From: an uncultured Collinsella sp.
GTDB taxonomy: Bacteria > Actinomycetota > Coriobacteriia > Coriobacteriales > Coriobacteriaceae
DNA length: 64,000 nucleotides
Direction: 5' to 3'
Assembly: GCA_900545055.1 (NCBI GenBank)
Contig: UQXP01000004.1
Span: 1 to 64,000 of the forward strand
A model generated the notes under the pieces. The model did not search any database. It saw nothing but the letters and a program-made list of their open reading frames with translations, and had not been told where the DNA came from. Of the stretch, positions 1 to 7,848 are shown piece after piece. The position numbers and the translations under genes are program-made. Numbering within the stretch: the stretch's first letter is position 1; every line of letters starts with the position of its first letter.

Positions 1-75
1 GTTATGCGTGGCGAGGCGGATGCCGTGCTGGCCAAAGCGATTAGGCTGTGCTTGGAGTGTATCGGAATTGGATAA
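1..75 (+). CDS. CD1871A-family CXXC motif protein, 3' end only
   Basis: The last 24 codons of a gene that begins left of the window. The readable tail contains RGEADAV and ends in CLECIGIG, which matches the C-terminus of the small membrane-anchored CD1871A-family CXXC proteins (usually about 50 residues). Those proteins are found next to 4Fe-4S membrane proteins and thioredoxin-like lipoproteins, as here. The stop overlaps the likely TTG start of the next gene by 8 bases, so the two are probably co-translated. The molecular role of the family is unknown; the paired cysteines suggest a redox or metal function, which is inference. Confidence 0.7.
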   Translation, partial: VMRGEADAVLAKAIRLCLECIGIG

Positions 76-979
76 AAGAGAAAACACTGCGTCGCATGTT
101 TTGGCCCGATTTCGCGGATTCATTCAGGCGGCGGCGACGCTGGTCACCAATATTCACCTGCCAAACTTTGCCAAAGGCGGCATCTATCAGGGCGCGGGAA
201 AAACAGTCTGCGTACCTGGGCTTAATTGCTATTCGTGCCCCGCGGCATCGGGTGCGTGCCCCATCGGGTCGTTCCAGTCGGTGGTAGGTTCATCCAAGTT
301 CAACTTTTCTTACTATGTTACCGGTACGCTCATTTTGCTCGGCGTACTGTTGGGGCGTTTTGTATGCGGCTTTCTGTGCCCGTTTGGATGGCTGCAGGAA
401 CTTCTACACAAGATTCCCGGCAAAAAGTTCTCCACGAAAAAGCTCAAGCCGCTCACGTACATCAAGTACGTCGTGCTGCTGCTTGCCGTGGTGCTGCTGC
501 CCGTCTTGGTGGTTAACGACGTGGGCATGGGCGACCCGTTCTTTTGTAAGTACATCTGTCCGCAGGGCGCGCTCGAGGGTGCGATTCCGCTGTCCATCAT
601 GAATACGGGAATCCGCTCCGCGCTGGGAAAGCTCTTTACCTGGAAGCTCGCGATTCTCATTGCGGTTGCGGTGCTGAGCGTGTTGTTCTACCGCCCCTTC
701 TGCAAATGGATCTGCCCCCTCGGTGCGTTTTATGCGCTCATGAACAAGGTGTCGTTGTTGGGGATTCAGGTTGACCAGTGCAAATGCGTTTCGTGCGGCA
801 AGTGCGCCAAGGTGTGTCTGATGGACGTGGATGTTACGCGTACGCCCGACCATGCCGAGTGCATTCGTTGCGGCAAATGCGTGGGTGCGTGCCCCGTCGA
901 TGCCATTAGCTTTCGCTACGGGCTGGGCGTGACGGGCGACAAGACCGCGCAGTCCGCGCAGGACTGCGAAAACAAATAG
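68..979 (+). CDS. NapH-like polyferredoxin membrane protein (4Fe-4S binding)
   Basis: A 303-residue integral membrane iron-sulfur protein of the NapH/YccM/CcoG-like group, expected to pass electrons across or along the membrane. It has an N-terminal cysteine cluster (NCYSCPAASGACPIG), about three to four hydrophobic segments, three C-x3-CP motifs at membrane boundaries (CGFLCP, CKYICP, CKWICP), and a C-terminal pair of ferredoxin motifs (CVSCGKCAKVC, CIRCGKCVGACP). The frame is open back to position 8, but TTG at 68 has GGAG about ten bases upstream and overlaps the preceding stop, so it is preferred. The TlpA-like lipoprotein follows 33 bases later. A role in feeding electrons to the extracytoplasmic thioredoxin is plausible but inferred. 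Confidence 0.8.
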   Translation: MDKRENTASHVLARFRGFIQAAATLVTNIHLPNFAKGGIYQGAGKTVCVPGLNCYSCPAASGACPIGSFQSVVGSSKFNFSYYVTGTLILLGVLLGRFVCGFLCPFGWLQELLHKIPGKKFSTKKLKPLTYIKYVVLLLAVVLLPVLVVNDVGMGDPFFCKYICPQGALEGAIPLSIMNTGIRSALGKLFTWKLAILIAVAVLSVLFYRPFCKWICPLGAFYALMNKVSLLGIQVDQCKCVSCGKCAKVCLMDVDVTRTPDHAECIRCGKCVGACPVDAISFRYGLGVTGDKTAQSAQDCENK

Positions 980-1012
980 GTACCTATTAAGCTTCGATAC
1001 AACGGAGGAACC

Positions 1013-1975
1013 ATGAAACTGTCGAAAATTGCGGCCCTGTTGATGCTGCCCGTGCTGGCGCTGACTCTCGCGGCGTGCTCTGCCCCCAAGGGCGACGCGA
1101 AGGATGCCACGAGCGGCGATGCGCAGATTGCCGAGCTTGTGGCACAAAAGCCGTCGAGCGCCGAGGAGGCGGCCGAGCTGTACCAGCAGCTGCTGCAAAA
1201 GGAAAACGAGATCTTTGCGAGCGATAACGCCCTATGGGAAAAGGTATTCAATGCGGCAAATAAAGACTCGGCAATGATTGAGGACGGCAGCAATTACGGC
1301 GATTTCCTGCTCAAGACCATCGACGGCGCCAAGGATGAGTTCACGGCGGATGAGCTTAAGACACTCAAGGCCGGTGCACAGCAGATCAAGGAGATCGAGG
1401 ATAAGCTCATGGCGCTGGAGAAGGAGTTTCCCGGATGCGGCAGCACGCCCGGCGAGGGGGAGAGCGTCGATGCCTCGACCGCAGGCATGACCAACGACGA
1501 GAGCGGGGAGACGAAGTTCCCCAGCTTTAAGGGCAAGGATCTGGACGGCAACGATGTAAACAGCGACGAGCTGTTCTCCAAGAACAAGGTCACCGTCATG
1601 AACTTCTGGTTTACCACCTGCAAGCCGTGCGTGGGAGAGCTGGGCGATCTGGAGAAGCTCAACAAGGAGCTTGCCGAGAAGGGCGGCCAGGTCGTGGGCG
1701 TTAATTCCTTTACGCTCGATGGCAACAAAGACGAGGTGGCAGACGCCAAGGACGTACTTTCCAAGAAGGGCGTGACGTACAAGAACATCTGGTTCAAGTC
1801 GGATAGCGAGGCCGGCAAGTTCACCTCCAACTTGTACTCGTTCCCGACCACCTACGTGATCGACCAGAACGGCAACATCGTGGGAGAGCCAATCATGGGC
1901 GGCATCAACTCCGCCGAGCAGCGAGAGGCGCTCAACAAGCTGATCGATCAGGCGCTTGCTAAGAGCGAGCAGTAA
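1013..1975 (+). CDS. TlpA-like thioredoxin-fold lipoprotein
   Basis: A 320-residue lipoprotein with an extracytoplasmic redoxin domain. Residues 1-22 form a lipoprotein signal (hydrophobic run ending LTLAAC, lipid-modified Cys22). Residues about 25-150 form a charged helical linker. From about residue 165 a TlpA/AhpC-TSA fold carries the WFTTCKPC active site (Cys203 and Cys206) and a cis-proline region near FPTTYVID. A strong ribosome-binding site (GGAGGAA) precedes ATG 1013. Together with the upstream polyferredoxin it resembles the redoxin/CXXC/4Fe-4S loci of anaerobic Gram-positive bacteria, probably reducing surface disulfides or methionine sulfoxide; the substrate is not visible. Confidence 0.85.
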   Translation: MKLSKIAALLMLPVLALTLAACSAPKGDAKDATSGDAQIAELVAQKPSSAEEAAELYQQLLQKENEIFASDNALWEKVFNAANKDSAMIEDGSNYGDFLLKTIDGAKDEFTADELKTLKAGAQQIKEIEDKLMALEKEFPGCGSTPGEGESVDASTAGMTNDESGETKFPSFKGKDLDGNDVNSDELFSKNKVTVMNFWFTTCKPCVGELGDLEKLNKELAEKGGQVVGVNSFTLDGNKDEVADAKDVLSKKGVTYKNIWFKSDSEAGKFTSNLYSFPTTYVIDQNGNIVGEPIMGGINSAEQREALNKLIDQALAKSEQ

Positions 1976-1982
1976 GTCCGAA

Positions 1983-2022
1983 TGTGACAAAGGTGTGACA
2001 AAGGGGCTGTCCCTTTGTCACA
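1983..2022. repeat. TGTGACAAAGG palindrome with a tandem half copy
   Basis: A half unit (TGTGACAAAGG, 1983-1993) is followed directly by the full palindrome 1994-2022, whose arms are TGTGACAAAGG and CCTTTGTCACA around GGCTGT. It is one of seven copies of the same 29-bp family in this window. It lies in the gap behind the TlpA-like gene and could fold as a hairpin in the transcript. Confidence 0.9.
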
Positions 2023-2167
2023 CCTTCGATGCTATGTGCGGGATGGTGCGCCATGCGGCGCGCCGTCCCGTTTTCTGTTCGTTACATTCCTTGCTGGTAC
2101 CGACAAAAAAGCTGATAGAGTAGGTCAAACGCGTTGGATGCGAACGGCGGGGGAGAGGTTGCCGTCC

Positions 2168-5100
2168 ATGCTGGATCTCAGAGATATTTGCAAAAGGTAC
2201 GTTACGCAGTCGTTTACGCAGGTAGCGCTCGACAGCGTAAGCCTGTCTTTTCGCGATAACGAGTTTGTAGCCATCCTGGGTCCCTCGGGTTCGGGTAAAA
2301 CTACGATGCTCAACGTCATTGGTGGACTCGACCATTTCGATTCCGGCGACCTGCTGATCGATGGCATCTCGACCAAGGACTTCAGCGACCGCGATTGGGA
2401 CGCCTATCGTAACAATCGCATCGGCTTTGTGTTCCAGAGCTATAACCTCATTCCGCATCAGACCATTTTGGAAAACGTGGAGCTGGCGCTTACGCTCACG
2501 GGCGTGGGGCGTGCCGAGCGCCGCCAGCGTGCGCGCAAGGCGCTCGAGGCAGTTGGCCTGGGCGAGCACGTTGACAAGCGCCCGAGCCAGCTTTCGGGCG
2601 GGCAGATGCAGCGCGTCGCCATCGCCCGCGCCTTAATCAACGATCCCGAGATTGTGCTGGCTGACGAGCCGACCGGCGCCTTGGACTCAACGACATCCGT
2701 ACAGGTCATGGATTTGCTCAAGGATGTTGCGCGCGATCGTTTGGTCATCATGGTCACGCACAATCCCGAGTTGGCATACAGGTACGCCACACGCATCGTC
2801 ACCCTGGCGGACGGCAAGATCACCGACGATTCAGATCCCTTTGATGCTACCGAGGCCGCGCGTCGCGAGGCCAAGCCCACGCGCAAAACCTCGATGAGCT
2901 TTGTGACGGCGCTGGGGCTTTCTGCCCGAAACCTCATGACCAAGAAGGGCCGTACGGCCATGACTGCCTTTGCGGGTTCGATTGGCATTATTGGCATCGC
3001 AGCGATTCTGGCGCTGTCCAACGGCGTAAACGGCTACATCAAAAAGGTCGAGGAGGACACGCTCTCGAGCTACCCGCTTACGATTTCCAAACAAGATTAT
3101 GACCTGTCATCCATGATGGGCGGGAATGGGACTGCGGATGAGGAGGCGTCCAAGGGCGAGGGCTCGTCTGACGGCGCCACCGGCGGCAAGGCTAAGGGAA
3201 CCGATACGATTCCCGTGGTCACGGCCGTAAAGGATATGTTCGCAAGCGTTAAATCTAACGATATGACGAGCTTTAAGACATGGCTTGACGACGGCGGCAA
3301 CGGTATCGACAAAGAGGTCAACGCTATCCAGTATGGTTACGGTGTGACGCCGGTTGTCTATCGTTTGAACGAGGGCGACGAGAAGCCCGTCCGGCTTGTC
3401 CCCAACGCTATGACCGAGGCCATGAGCGGAGGCGCGAGCTCGGCGGCAACGGTGAGCATGGAGTCCATGGGGACCTCGGTCTTTAACGAAATGATTGACG
3501 ACCAGAGTCTGCTCGATAGCCAGTACGATGTCGTTGCCGGCCATTGGCCTACGTCCGCCAACGAGGCTGTGATGGTGCTTTCGAGCCGCGGCACAGTGGG
3601 CGACTACACGCTCTACAGCATCGGCGCGCTGGATATCGATGAGCTCAACGGCCTGGTTAACAGCGCCATGACGGCTGACGGCAGGGTCGAGACGCCCAAG
3701 AGCGGCACCGACTTTACCTACGACGATGCGCTGTCCACGACGTTTAAGGTGCTGTCGCCGGCAGATGCCTATCGCAAAAATGAAGAGACCGGCATGTGGA
3801 CTGACATGTCTGGCGATGCCGACTTTATGGCGGCCAAGGTTGCCGACGGCATTGACGTGCGCATTGTGGGCGTGGTGCGACCCAACGAGACGGCCAACGC
3901 GAGCGCATTATCCCCGGGCATTGCCTATACGCATGCGCTGACATGCCAGCTTATGAAGCGCGCCGCCGATTCGCAGATCGTGCAGGAGCAGCTTGCCCAC
4001 CCCGAGACGGATGTCTTTACGGGCAAAACCTTTGACGAGTTGCAAGGTGAGGCCAAGCAAGGCGTGGATCTGGGCAGTATGTTCAGTGTGGACGAGGCGG
4101 CGCTGAAGAGCGCGTTCTCGTTCGATGCATCTGCGCTCTCGGGCGCGGCGGGCGGTGTCGACCTTTCTGGTATCGATTTGTCCGGGCTGAACATTGACCT
4201 TTCGGGCGTTGGTAAGGACATCGACTTTAGTGACATCATGGCCAAAGCGCCGGCCCCCGATTTCTCGGGTATCTTTGACGGTCTGGAACTTGCGCCCGAG
4301 CAAATGAAGCAGGTGGGAACACTAGCCAACCAGCTGTTTGAGGGCTTTTTGCGGTCTGATCAGTTTAAGGAGCTGACACCCGATGATCTTAAGGACGCGT
4401 CAAAGCTTGCCGCCGCGTTCTCGACGTATCTTGAGAACGATACGGCAGCTCAGCAAATCCTGGCCCAGCTCAAAGCGCTCGGCGGCGATGCCCTGGCCGA
4501 GCGCCTGCGGCAGGCGATGACCGACTATGTGCAAAAGCAACTGGCTCCGTATCTGCAGCAGGCTATGGATCAGGTGATGAAGGCAATCAGCGAGCAGATA
4601 GCGTCGACGGTATCGTCCCAGCTCAAGGCGGGCGCGGCAGGGCTCATGGACCAGATGGCGACGCAGATGTCTTCGAGTTTTGCCAACCTGGCGAGCGCCA
4701 TGCACGTGGATGCGAGTGCCTTTGCTCATGCTATCCACTTCAACATGGACGCCGAGGACCTGAGTTCGCTCATGATGAGCTATGCCAAGGCGTCGAAGCT
4801 CACCTACGATAACAATCTGACCACGCTGGGCTATGCGGATGAGGCAGACCCCATCTCGGTTAAGATTTTCCCGCGCGACTTTGAGGCCAAGGAGCGCGTG
4901 CTCGATCACATCGATGCGTACAACAAGCAGGTCAAAGCTGCCGGCCACGATGAACAGGCAATCTCGTACACCGACTACATGGGTATCATCATGGGTTCGG
5001 TGACCGACATCGTGAACACCATCAGCTTGGTGCTCATCGCATTCGTGAGCATCAGCCTGGTCGTGAGCTCCATCATGATCGGCATCATCACCTACATCAG

Positions 5101-5422
5101 CGTACTGGAGCGCAAAAAGGAGATTGGCATCCTGCGCGCGATCGGCGCGTCAAAGCGCAACGTGGCCAACGTATTCAATGCCGAGACCTTTATCGAGGGC
5201 CTCATTGCCGGCGTCTTTGCCATTGTCGTTGTGGTGCTCGTGAGTTTTCCGGTCAATGCCTGGGCGCTTGCGGCCAAACAGGTCCCCAACCTGATGAGCC
5301 TGCCCGTGCAGGATGCGCTGGTGCTTATTGCGATTTCGGTGCTGCTGACGGTCGTCGCCGGCCTGCTGCCTGCCCGCAGCGCATCCAAAAAAGACCCCGT
5401 AGAAGCCCTACGCTCCGAATAA
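2168..5422 (+). CDS. MacB-like ABC transporter, fused ATPase and FtsX permease
   Basis: A 1084-residue fusion. Residues 1-230 are an LolD/MacB-type ATPase with Walker A GPSGSGKT, signature LSGGQMQR and Walker B VLADEPTGALD. One membrane helix follows near residue 280. A roughly 650-residue extracytoplasmic region comes next, including an SGIDLSGLNIDLSG repeat-like patch and a helical stretch. The C-terminal FtsX domain has three helices, the segment ERKKEIGILRAIGASKRNV and the end DPVEALRSE. The family pumps peptides or antibiotics, or transmits mechanical signals, rather than doing classical solute transport. The frame is open from 2015, but ATG 2168 (MLDLRDICKRY) has a GGGGAGAGG site and the expected N-terminus. 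The extracytoplasmic part is far larger than in MacB. Confidence 0.85.
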   Translation: MLDLRDICKRYVTQSFTQVALDSVSLSFRDNEFVAILGPSGSGKTTMLNVIGGLDHFDSGDLLIDGISTKDFSDRDWDAYRNNRIGFVFQSYNLIPHQTILENVELALTLTGVGRAERRQRARKALEAVGLGEHVDKRPSQLSGGQMQRVAIARALINDPEIVLADEPTGALDSTTSVQVMDLLKDVARDRLVIMVTHNPELAYRYATRIVTLADGKITDDSDPFDATEAARREAKPTRKTSMSFVTALGLSARNLMTKKGRTAMTAFAGSIGIIGIAAILALSNGVNGYIKKVEEDTLSSYPLTISKQDYDLSSMMGGNGTADEEASKGEGSSDGATGGKAKGTDTIPVVTAVKDMFASVKSNDMTSFKTWLDDGGNGIDKEVNAIQYGYGVTPVVYRLNEGDEKPVRLVPNAMTEAMSGGASSAATVSMESMGTSVFNEMIDDQSLLDSQYDVVAGHWPTSANEAVMVLSSRGTVGDYTLYSIGALDIDELNGLVNSAMTADGRVETPKSGTDFTYDDALSTTFKVLSPADAYRKNEETGMWTDMSGDADFMAAKVADGIDVRIVGVVRPNETANASALSPGIAYTHALTCQLMKRAADSQIVQEQLAHPETDVFTGKTFDELQGEAKQGVDLGSMFSVDEAALKSAFSFDASALSGAAGGVDLSGIDLSGLNIDLSGVGKDIDFSDIMAKAPAPDFSGIFDGLELAPEQMKQVGTLANQLFEGFLRSDQFKELTPDDLKDASKLAAAFSTYLENDTAAQQILAQLKALGGDALAERLRQAMTDYVQKQLAPYLQQAMDQVMKAISEQIASTVSSQLKAGAAGLMDQMATQMSSSFANLASAMHVDASAFAHAIHFNMDAEDLSSLMMSYAKASKLTYDNNLTTLGYADEADPISVKIFPRDFEAKERVLDHIDAYNKQVKAAGHDEQAISYTDYMGIIMGSVTDIVNTISLVLIAFVSISLVVSSIMIGIITYISVLERKKEIGILRAIGASKRNVANVFNAETFIEGLIAGVFAIVVVVLVSFPVNAWALAAKQVPNLMSLPVQDALVLIAISVLLTVVAGLLPARSASKKDPVEALRSE

Positions 5423-5451
5423 TGTGACAAAGGGACAGTTCCTTTGTCACA
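5423..5451. repeat. TGTGACAAAGG palindrome
   Basis: A 29-bp inverted repeat starting immediately after the TAA of the ABC fusion gene. Its arms are TGTGACAAAGG and CCTTTGTCACA, around GACAGTT. It is followed without a break by a truncated MITE-like end (5452-5510) that is almost identical to 11669-11730. Confidence 0.9.
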
Positions 5452-5510
5452 TTGAGTGGCTTGTAAATCGAGGTCTAATACTTTTCCCGAGAAGTGAACG
5501 AGTGAAAACA
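5452..5510. repeat. Truncated end of the 185-bp MITE-like element
   Basis: The stretch matches the left end of the full element at 11669-11730 (GAGTGGCTTGTAAATCGAGG, then CCCGAGAAGTGAACGAGT) with only a few changes. The right half is missing. It lies 3' of the ABC fusion and upstream of the promoter of the first MFS gene. Confidence 0.8.
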
Positions 5511-5553
5511 TTACCGTTCGGCACGTTAAGAACTCCCTTTCCCCGCTTAATGC

Positions 5554-5582
5554 TTGACGAAGAGTCCCCTGGTTTATATACC
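5554..5582 (+). promoter_or_regulatory. Putative sigma-70-type promoter of the first MFS gene
   Basis: TTGACG at 5554-5559 and TATATA/TATACC at 5575-5582 are spaced 15 to 17 bases apart. The -10 region runs into the CCTATCGGTAGG palindrome, so a repressor bound there would block the promoter. Consensus matching by eye only. Confidence 0.45.
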
Positions 5583-5598
5583 TATCGGTAGGCATATA
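5577..5598. promoter_or_regulatory. Predicted TetR operator, site 1
   Basis: TATACCTATCGGTAGGCATA is a near palindrome (CCTA-YCGR-TAGG). Its right half, CGGTAGGCATA, recurs with one change (CGGTAGGTATA) upstream of the deiminase gene. The TetR gene lies between the two sites. Binding is inferred. Confidence 0.55.
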
Positions 5599-5628
5599 GG
5601 ATGTAATGCCGATAGAAATGGAGTGACC

Positions 5629-6909
5629 ATGGCTCTCACCGTACCAGACGAAAAAGACCGTCCTCGCGAGAGCGGCGCATTTGCTTGGATTGTCGTTATT
5701 GCGCTCGGCTTAATGTCCGCCGGGACGACTGGCACATATAGCATTATTGCCGGCTCATTCGTTGCTCCAGTATGTGAAGACCTGGGCTTTGAGTACACCT
5801 CTTTCTCTTTCTATTTCACTGCGATTCTTCTTGGCCTTGCACTTGGACTTCCACTTTTGAGCCGTTTCATTCCAAAAGTAATAGGCAAACCGGTGCATAT
5901 TTGCGTTGAACTCGTCCTTATTGCCGCCGGCGCCGCAATGGCGTTCTACACCGAAGTCTGGATGTTCATCGTCTCCGCTGCGGTGATCGGCATCTGCTTT
6001 TCATTCACAACGGGCGTCTGCATGTCCGATGTTATTGACCAATGGTTCAGTAAATCGTCCGGTCTTGCCATCGGCCTTGCTTGGGGCGTTAATTCTCTCT
6101 GTACGCTGTTGTTGAGCCCTGTCATTACGCTGGTTATCGAGCAACAAGGCTGGCGTACGGGATACATCGTACTTGCGGCCGTTTCTGCAGCTATGATTTT
6201 ACCTGCGAGTGCATTTATCATTCGCCTTAAACCCTCTGATCGCAACATGCTTCCGTACGGAGAGACCGCCTCTGAAACCCATGAGAGACACAGCGTCGAT
6301 GAGCGGGAAGATACCCTTTCGGGCATGGCACTACGTGATGCCACGAAAACGCCGTCTTTTATTCTCTGTGTCCTCCTGCTTTGCGTGGCGCAGCTCACCT
6401 GCTGCATGAACCAGTTGTTTCCAACCTATGCAAGCGAGGTCGGTTTCAATCCCATCGTAGGAAGCTTAATGGTCTCGGCAGCTTCGTTCTCCGACATCTT
6501 CCTAAATCCCTTCGTAGGCAAAACATGTGACAAGCTCGGCTCTATTAAAGCAACGGTCGCGTGGACAGGTGTCAGCATTTTTTCGTTCCTGCTTCTCATC
6601 ATTGGCGGAAGCAATGAGACTGTTTCAATCATTGCAGCTGGCGTAAACGATGCCATGTTCGCCATTGTTGGAACCGCAATGCCGATGCTTCTCCTCTCGC
6701 TCTTTGGATCACGCGATTTTGGAAGGATCTATTCGATCGTTTGCTCAGCGGGCTATGTCGTCGGTGCTTTTGGAATGCCGGTCATGATGAAGGTTTACGG
6801 CATGGCAGGGTCATTCCAGGGAGTATTTATCTTCTGCATTGCCTGCAACCTTATGATTGCTGCGTTTGCTATCGTTTCCGGCTTTCTCAGTAAGGCTGCT
6901 GAAAAGTAA
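5629..6909 (+). CDS. MFS transporter, OFA-like family (first copy)
   Basis: A 426-residue permease with about 12 hydrophobic segments, related to the oxalate/formate antiporter-type MFS family. Hallmarks are the N-terminal GLMSAGTTGTYSIIAGSFVAPV segment, DVIDQWF after helix 5 and a charged central loop around residues 205-240. It is a close paralogue of the transporter at 10288-11553, with long shared blocks such as CCMNQLFPTYASEVGF. ATG 5629 is chosen over an open frame from 5554 because it fits the family N-terminus and follows a GGAG-like site. The TetR-type operator overlaps its promoter. It probably imports or exchanges the substrate or product of the deiminase pathway; the cargo is unknown. 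Confidence 0.85.
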   Translation: MALTVPDEKDRPRESGAFAWIVVIALGLMSAGTTGTYSIIAGSFVAPVCEDLGFEYTSFSFYFTAILLGLALGLPLLSRFIPKVIGKPVHICVELVLIAAGAAMAFYTEVWMFIVSAAVIGICFSFTTGVCMSDVIDQWFSKSSGLAIGLAWGVNSLCTLLLSPVITLVIEQQGWRTGYIVLAAVSAAMILPASAFIIRLKPSDRNMLPYGETASETHERHSVDEREDTLSGMALRDATKTPSFILCVLLLCVAQLTCCMNQLFPTYASEVGFNPIVGSLMVSAASFSDIFLNPFVGKTCDKLGSIKATVAWTGVSIFSFLLLIIGGSNETVSIIAAGVNDAMFAIVGTAMPMLLLSLFGSRDFGRIYSIVCSAGYVVGAFGMPVMMKVYGMAGSFQGVFIFCIACNLMIAAFAIVSGFLSKAAEK

Positions 6910-6945
6910 TAAGCGCCGATTGCATCGGCATAGATTGCCACGCAA

Positions 6946-6987
6946 CAGGGGTCGACTCCAAGCCAGACTGGAGTCGGCCCCTGTTTT
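6946..6987. terminator. Intrinsic terminator between the first MFS gene and tetR
   Basis: A 15-bp stem (CAGGGGTCGACTCCA with TGGAGTCGGCCCCTG, one mismatch) around an 8-base loop, followed by TTTT. It serves the + strand MFS gene; the convergent TetR gene ends about 60 bases further on. Confidence 0.8.
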
Positions 6988-7045
6988 CGTTTAAAGGTTG
7001 CCCGCAGGCACCATGTGTGCCAACATGCGTTTCAGCTTGGCTGGT

Positions 7046-7624
7046 CTATTTGAACATAAGCTCGACTATTCCCGCCCAAACCGCTTTTTCATCAATATCC
7101 TCACCTTGAGCGACCGTATTGCTCGCTCCCTCCAGAACGGTATAAAGAATTTGTACGTAGAGCATCACGTCGGCACTATCGGAAAACGCGCCAATCTCTA
7201 CACCATGAAGAAGGATGTCTTTAAGCGCATCCATGGTTCGTTTGGTCGCCGTCGCTTGACGTTCCTGAACTGCAGGAATTCGATTTGCTTGAACGCTAAC
7301 CTCGGCCAGCACGCGCCGGCGTTTTTCATCGCTTCGATAGCCACCTATAACTGAATTGCCGAGCTCGATAAGCGCGGCCTTGAACCCGTCCCTATCGACT
7401 ATTAGCGAGTAGTCGCGCTGATAGTCAATGGTCGGAAACATGCTGTCCAAGAGCGTAGTGAAAATCTCCTCTTTAGAGGGAAAGTAGTAGTACACCGACG
7501 GCTTGGATATACCGACAAAGTCGCAAATCTTTCCGATAGACGCTTTGTCATAACCGACTTCTGCCACAAGATCGTACATTGCGTCCAATATTTTTTTTCT
7601 TGTGCTCACGCTGCATTTCTCCAT
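7046..7624 (-). CDS. TetR/AcrR-family transcriptional regulator
   Basis: A 192-residue regulator. The N-terminal helix-turn-helix (residues about 8-54) reads TRKKILDAMYDLVAEVGYD...ISKPSVYYYFPSKEEIF, with the family-typical YYYF-K-EE end. The ligand domain (residues 60-192) is unlike any I can name. It is divergent from the deiminase operon and convergent with the first MFS gene. Similar palindromes occur upstream of both, which suggests that it represses the whole cluster until an inducer, likely the guanidino substrate, appears. The inducer is not identifiable from sequence. Confidence 0.88.
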   Translation of the reverse strand: MEKCSVSTRKKILDAMYDLVAEVGYDKASIGKICDFVGISKPSVYYYFPSKEEIFTTLLDSMFPTIDYQRDYSLIVDRDGFKAALIELGNSVIGGYRSDEKRRRVLAEVSVQANRIPAVQERQATATKRTMDALKDILLHGVEIGAFSDSADVMLYVQILYTVLEGASNTVAQGEDIDEKAVWAGIVELMFK

Positions 7625-7707
7625 TGCAAATCACTTCCGCACTACCAACATTATTAAGGATGGCAACGGAACATCAATTCGTGTCCAAACATGACCACTA
7701 TATACGG

Positions 7708-7722
7708 TGAACGGTACGTATC
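7708..7722. promoter_or_regulatory. Possible weaker TetR site or direct repeat
   Basis: GAACGGTACGTATCAG partly matches the half-site CGGTAGGTATA found at 7761. It lies between tetR and the deiminase gene, nearer to tetR, and could serve autoregulation. Weak match, listed for completeness. Confidence 0.3.
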
Positions 7723-7750
7723 AGTAGGCGAGTGGCAATTATTCAAAACT

Positions 7751-7771
7751 ATCTACCGAACGGTAGGTATA
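7751..7771. promoter_or_regulatory. Predicted TetR operator, site 2
   Basis: CTACCG-AA-CGGTAG is a perfect 14-bp palindrome (7753-7766), extended on the right to CGGTAGGTATAG, which matches site 1. It lies about 85 bases upstream of the deiminase start, in the tetR/deiminase divergent promoter region. Confidence 0.65.
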
Positions 7772-7848
7772 GTAGTACTATAGCAGGTGAAACCCCGCTA
7801 TTGTCGCGGCCGGACAGCATCGCGGGAAACCCGACGGAAGAACCAACC

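Noticed and set aside
2015..2167. N-terminal extension of the ABC fusion
   Set aside because: The frame is open, but it starts in the 29-bp palindrome and gives a non-family N-terminus; ATG 2168 is preferred.
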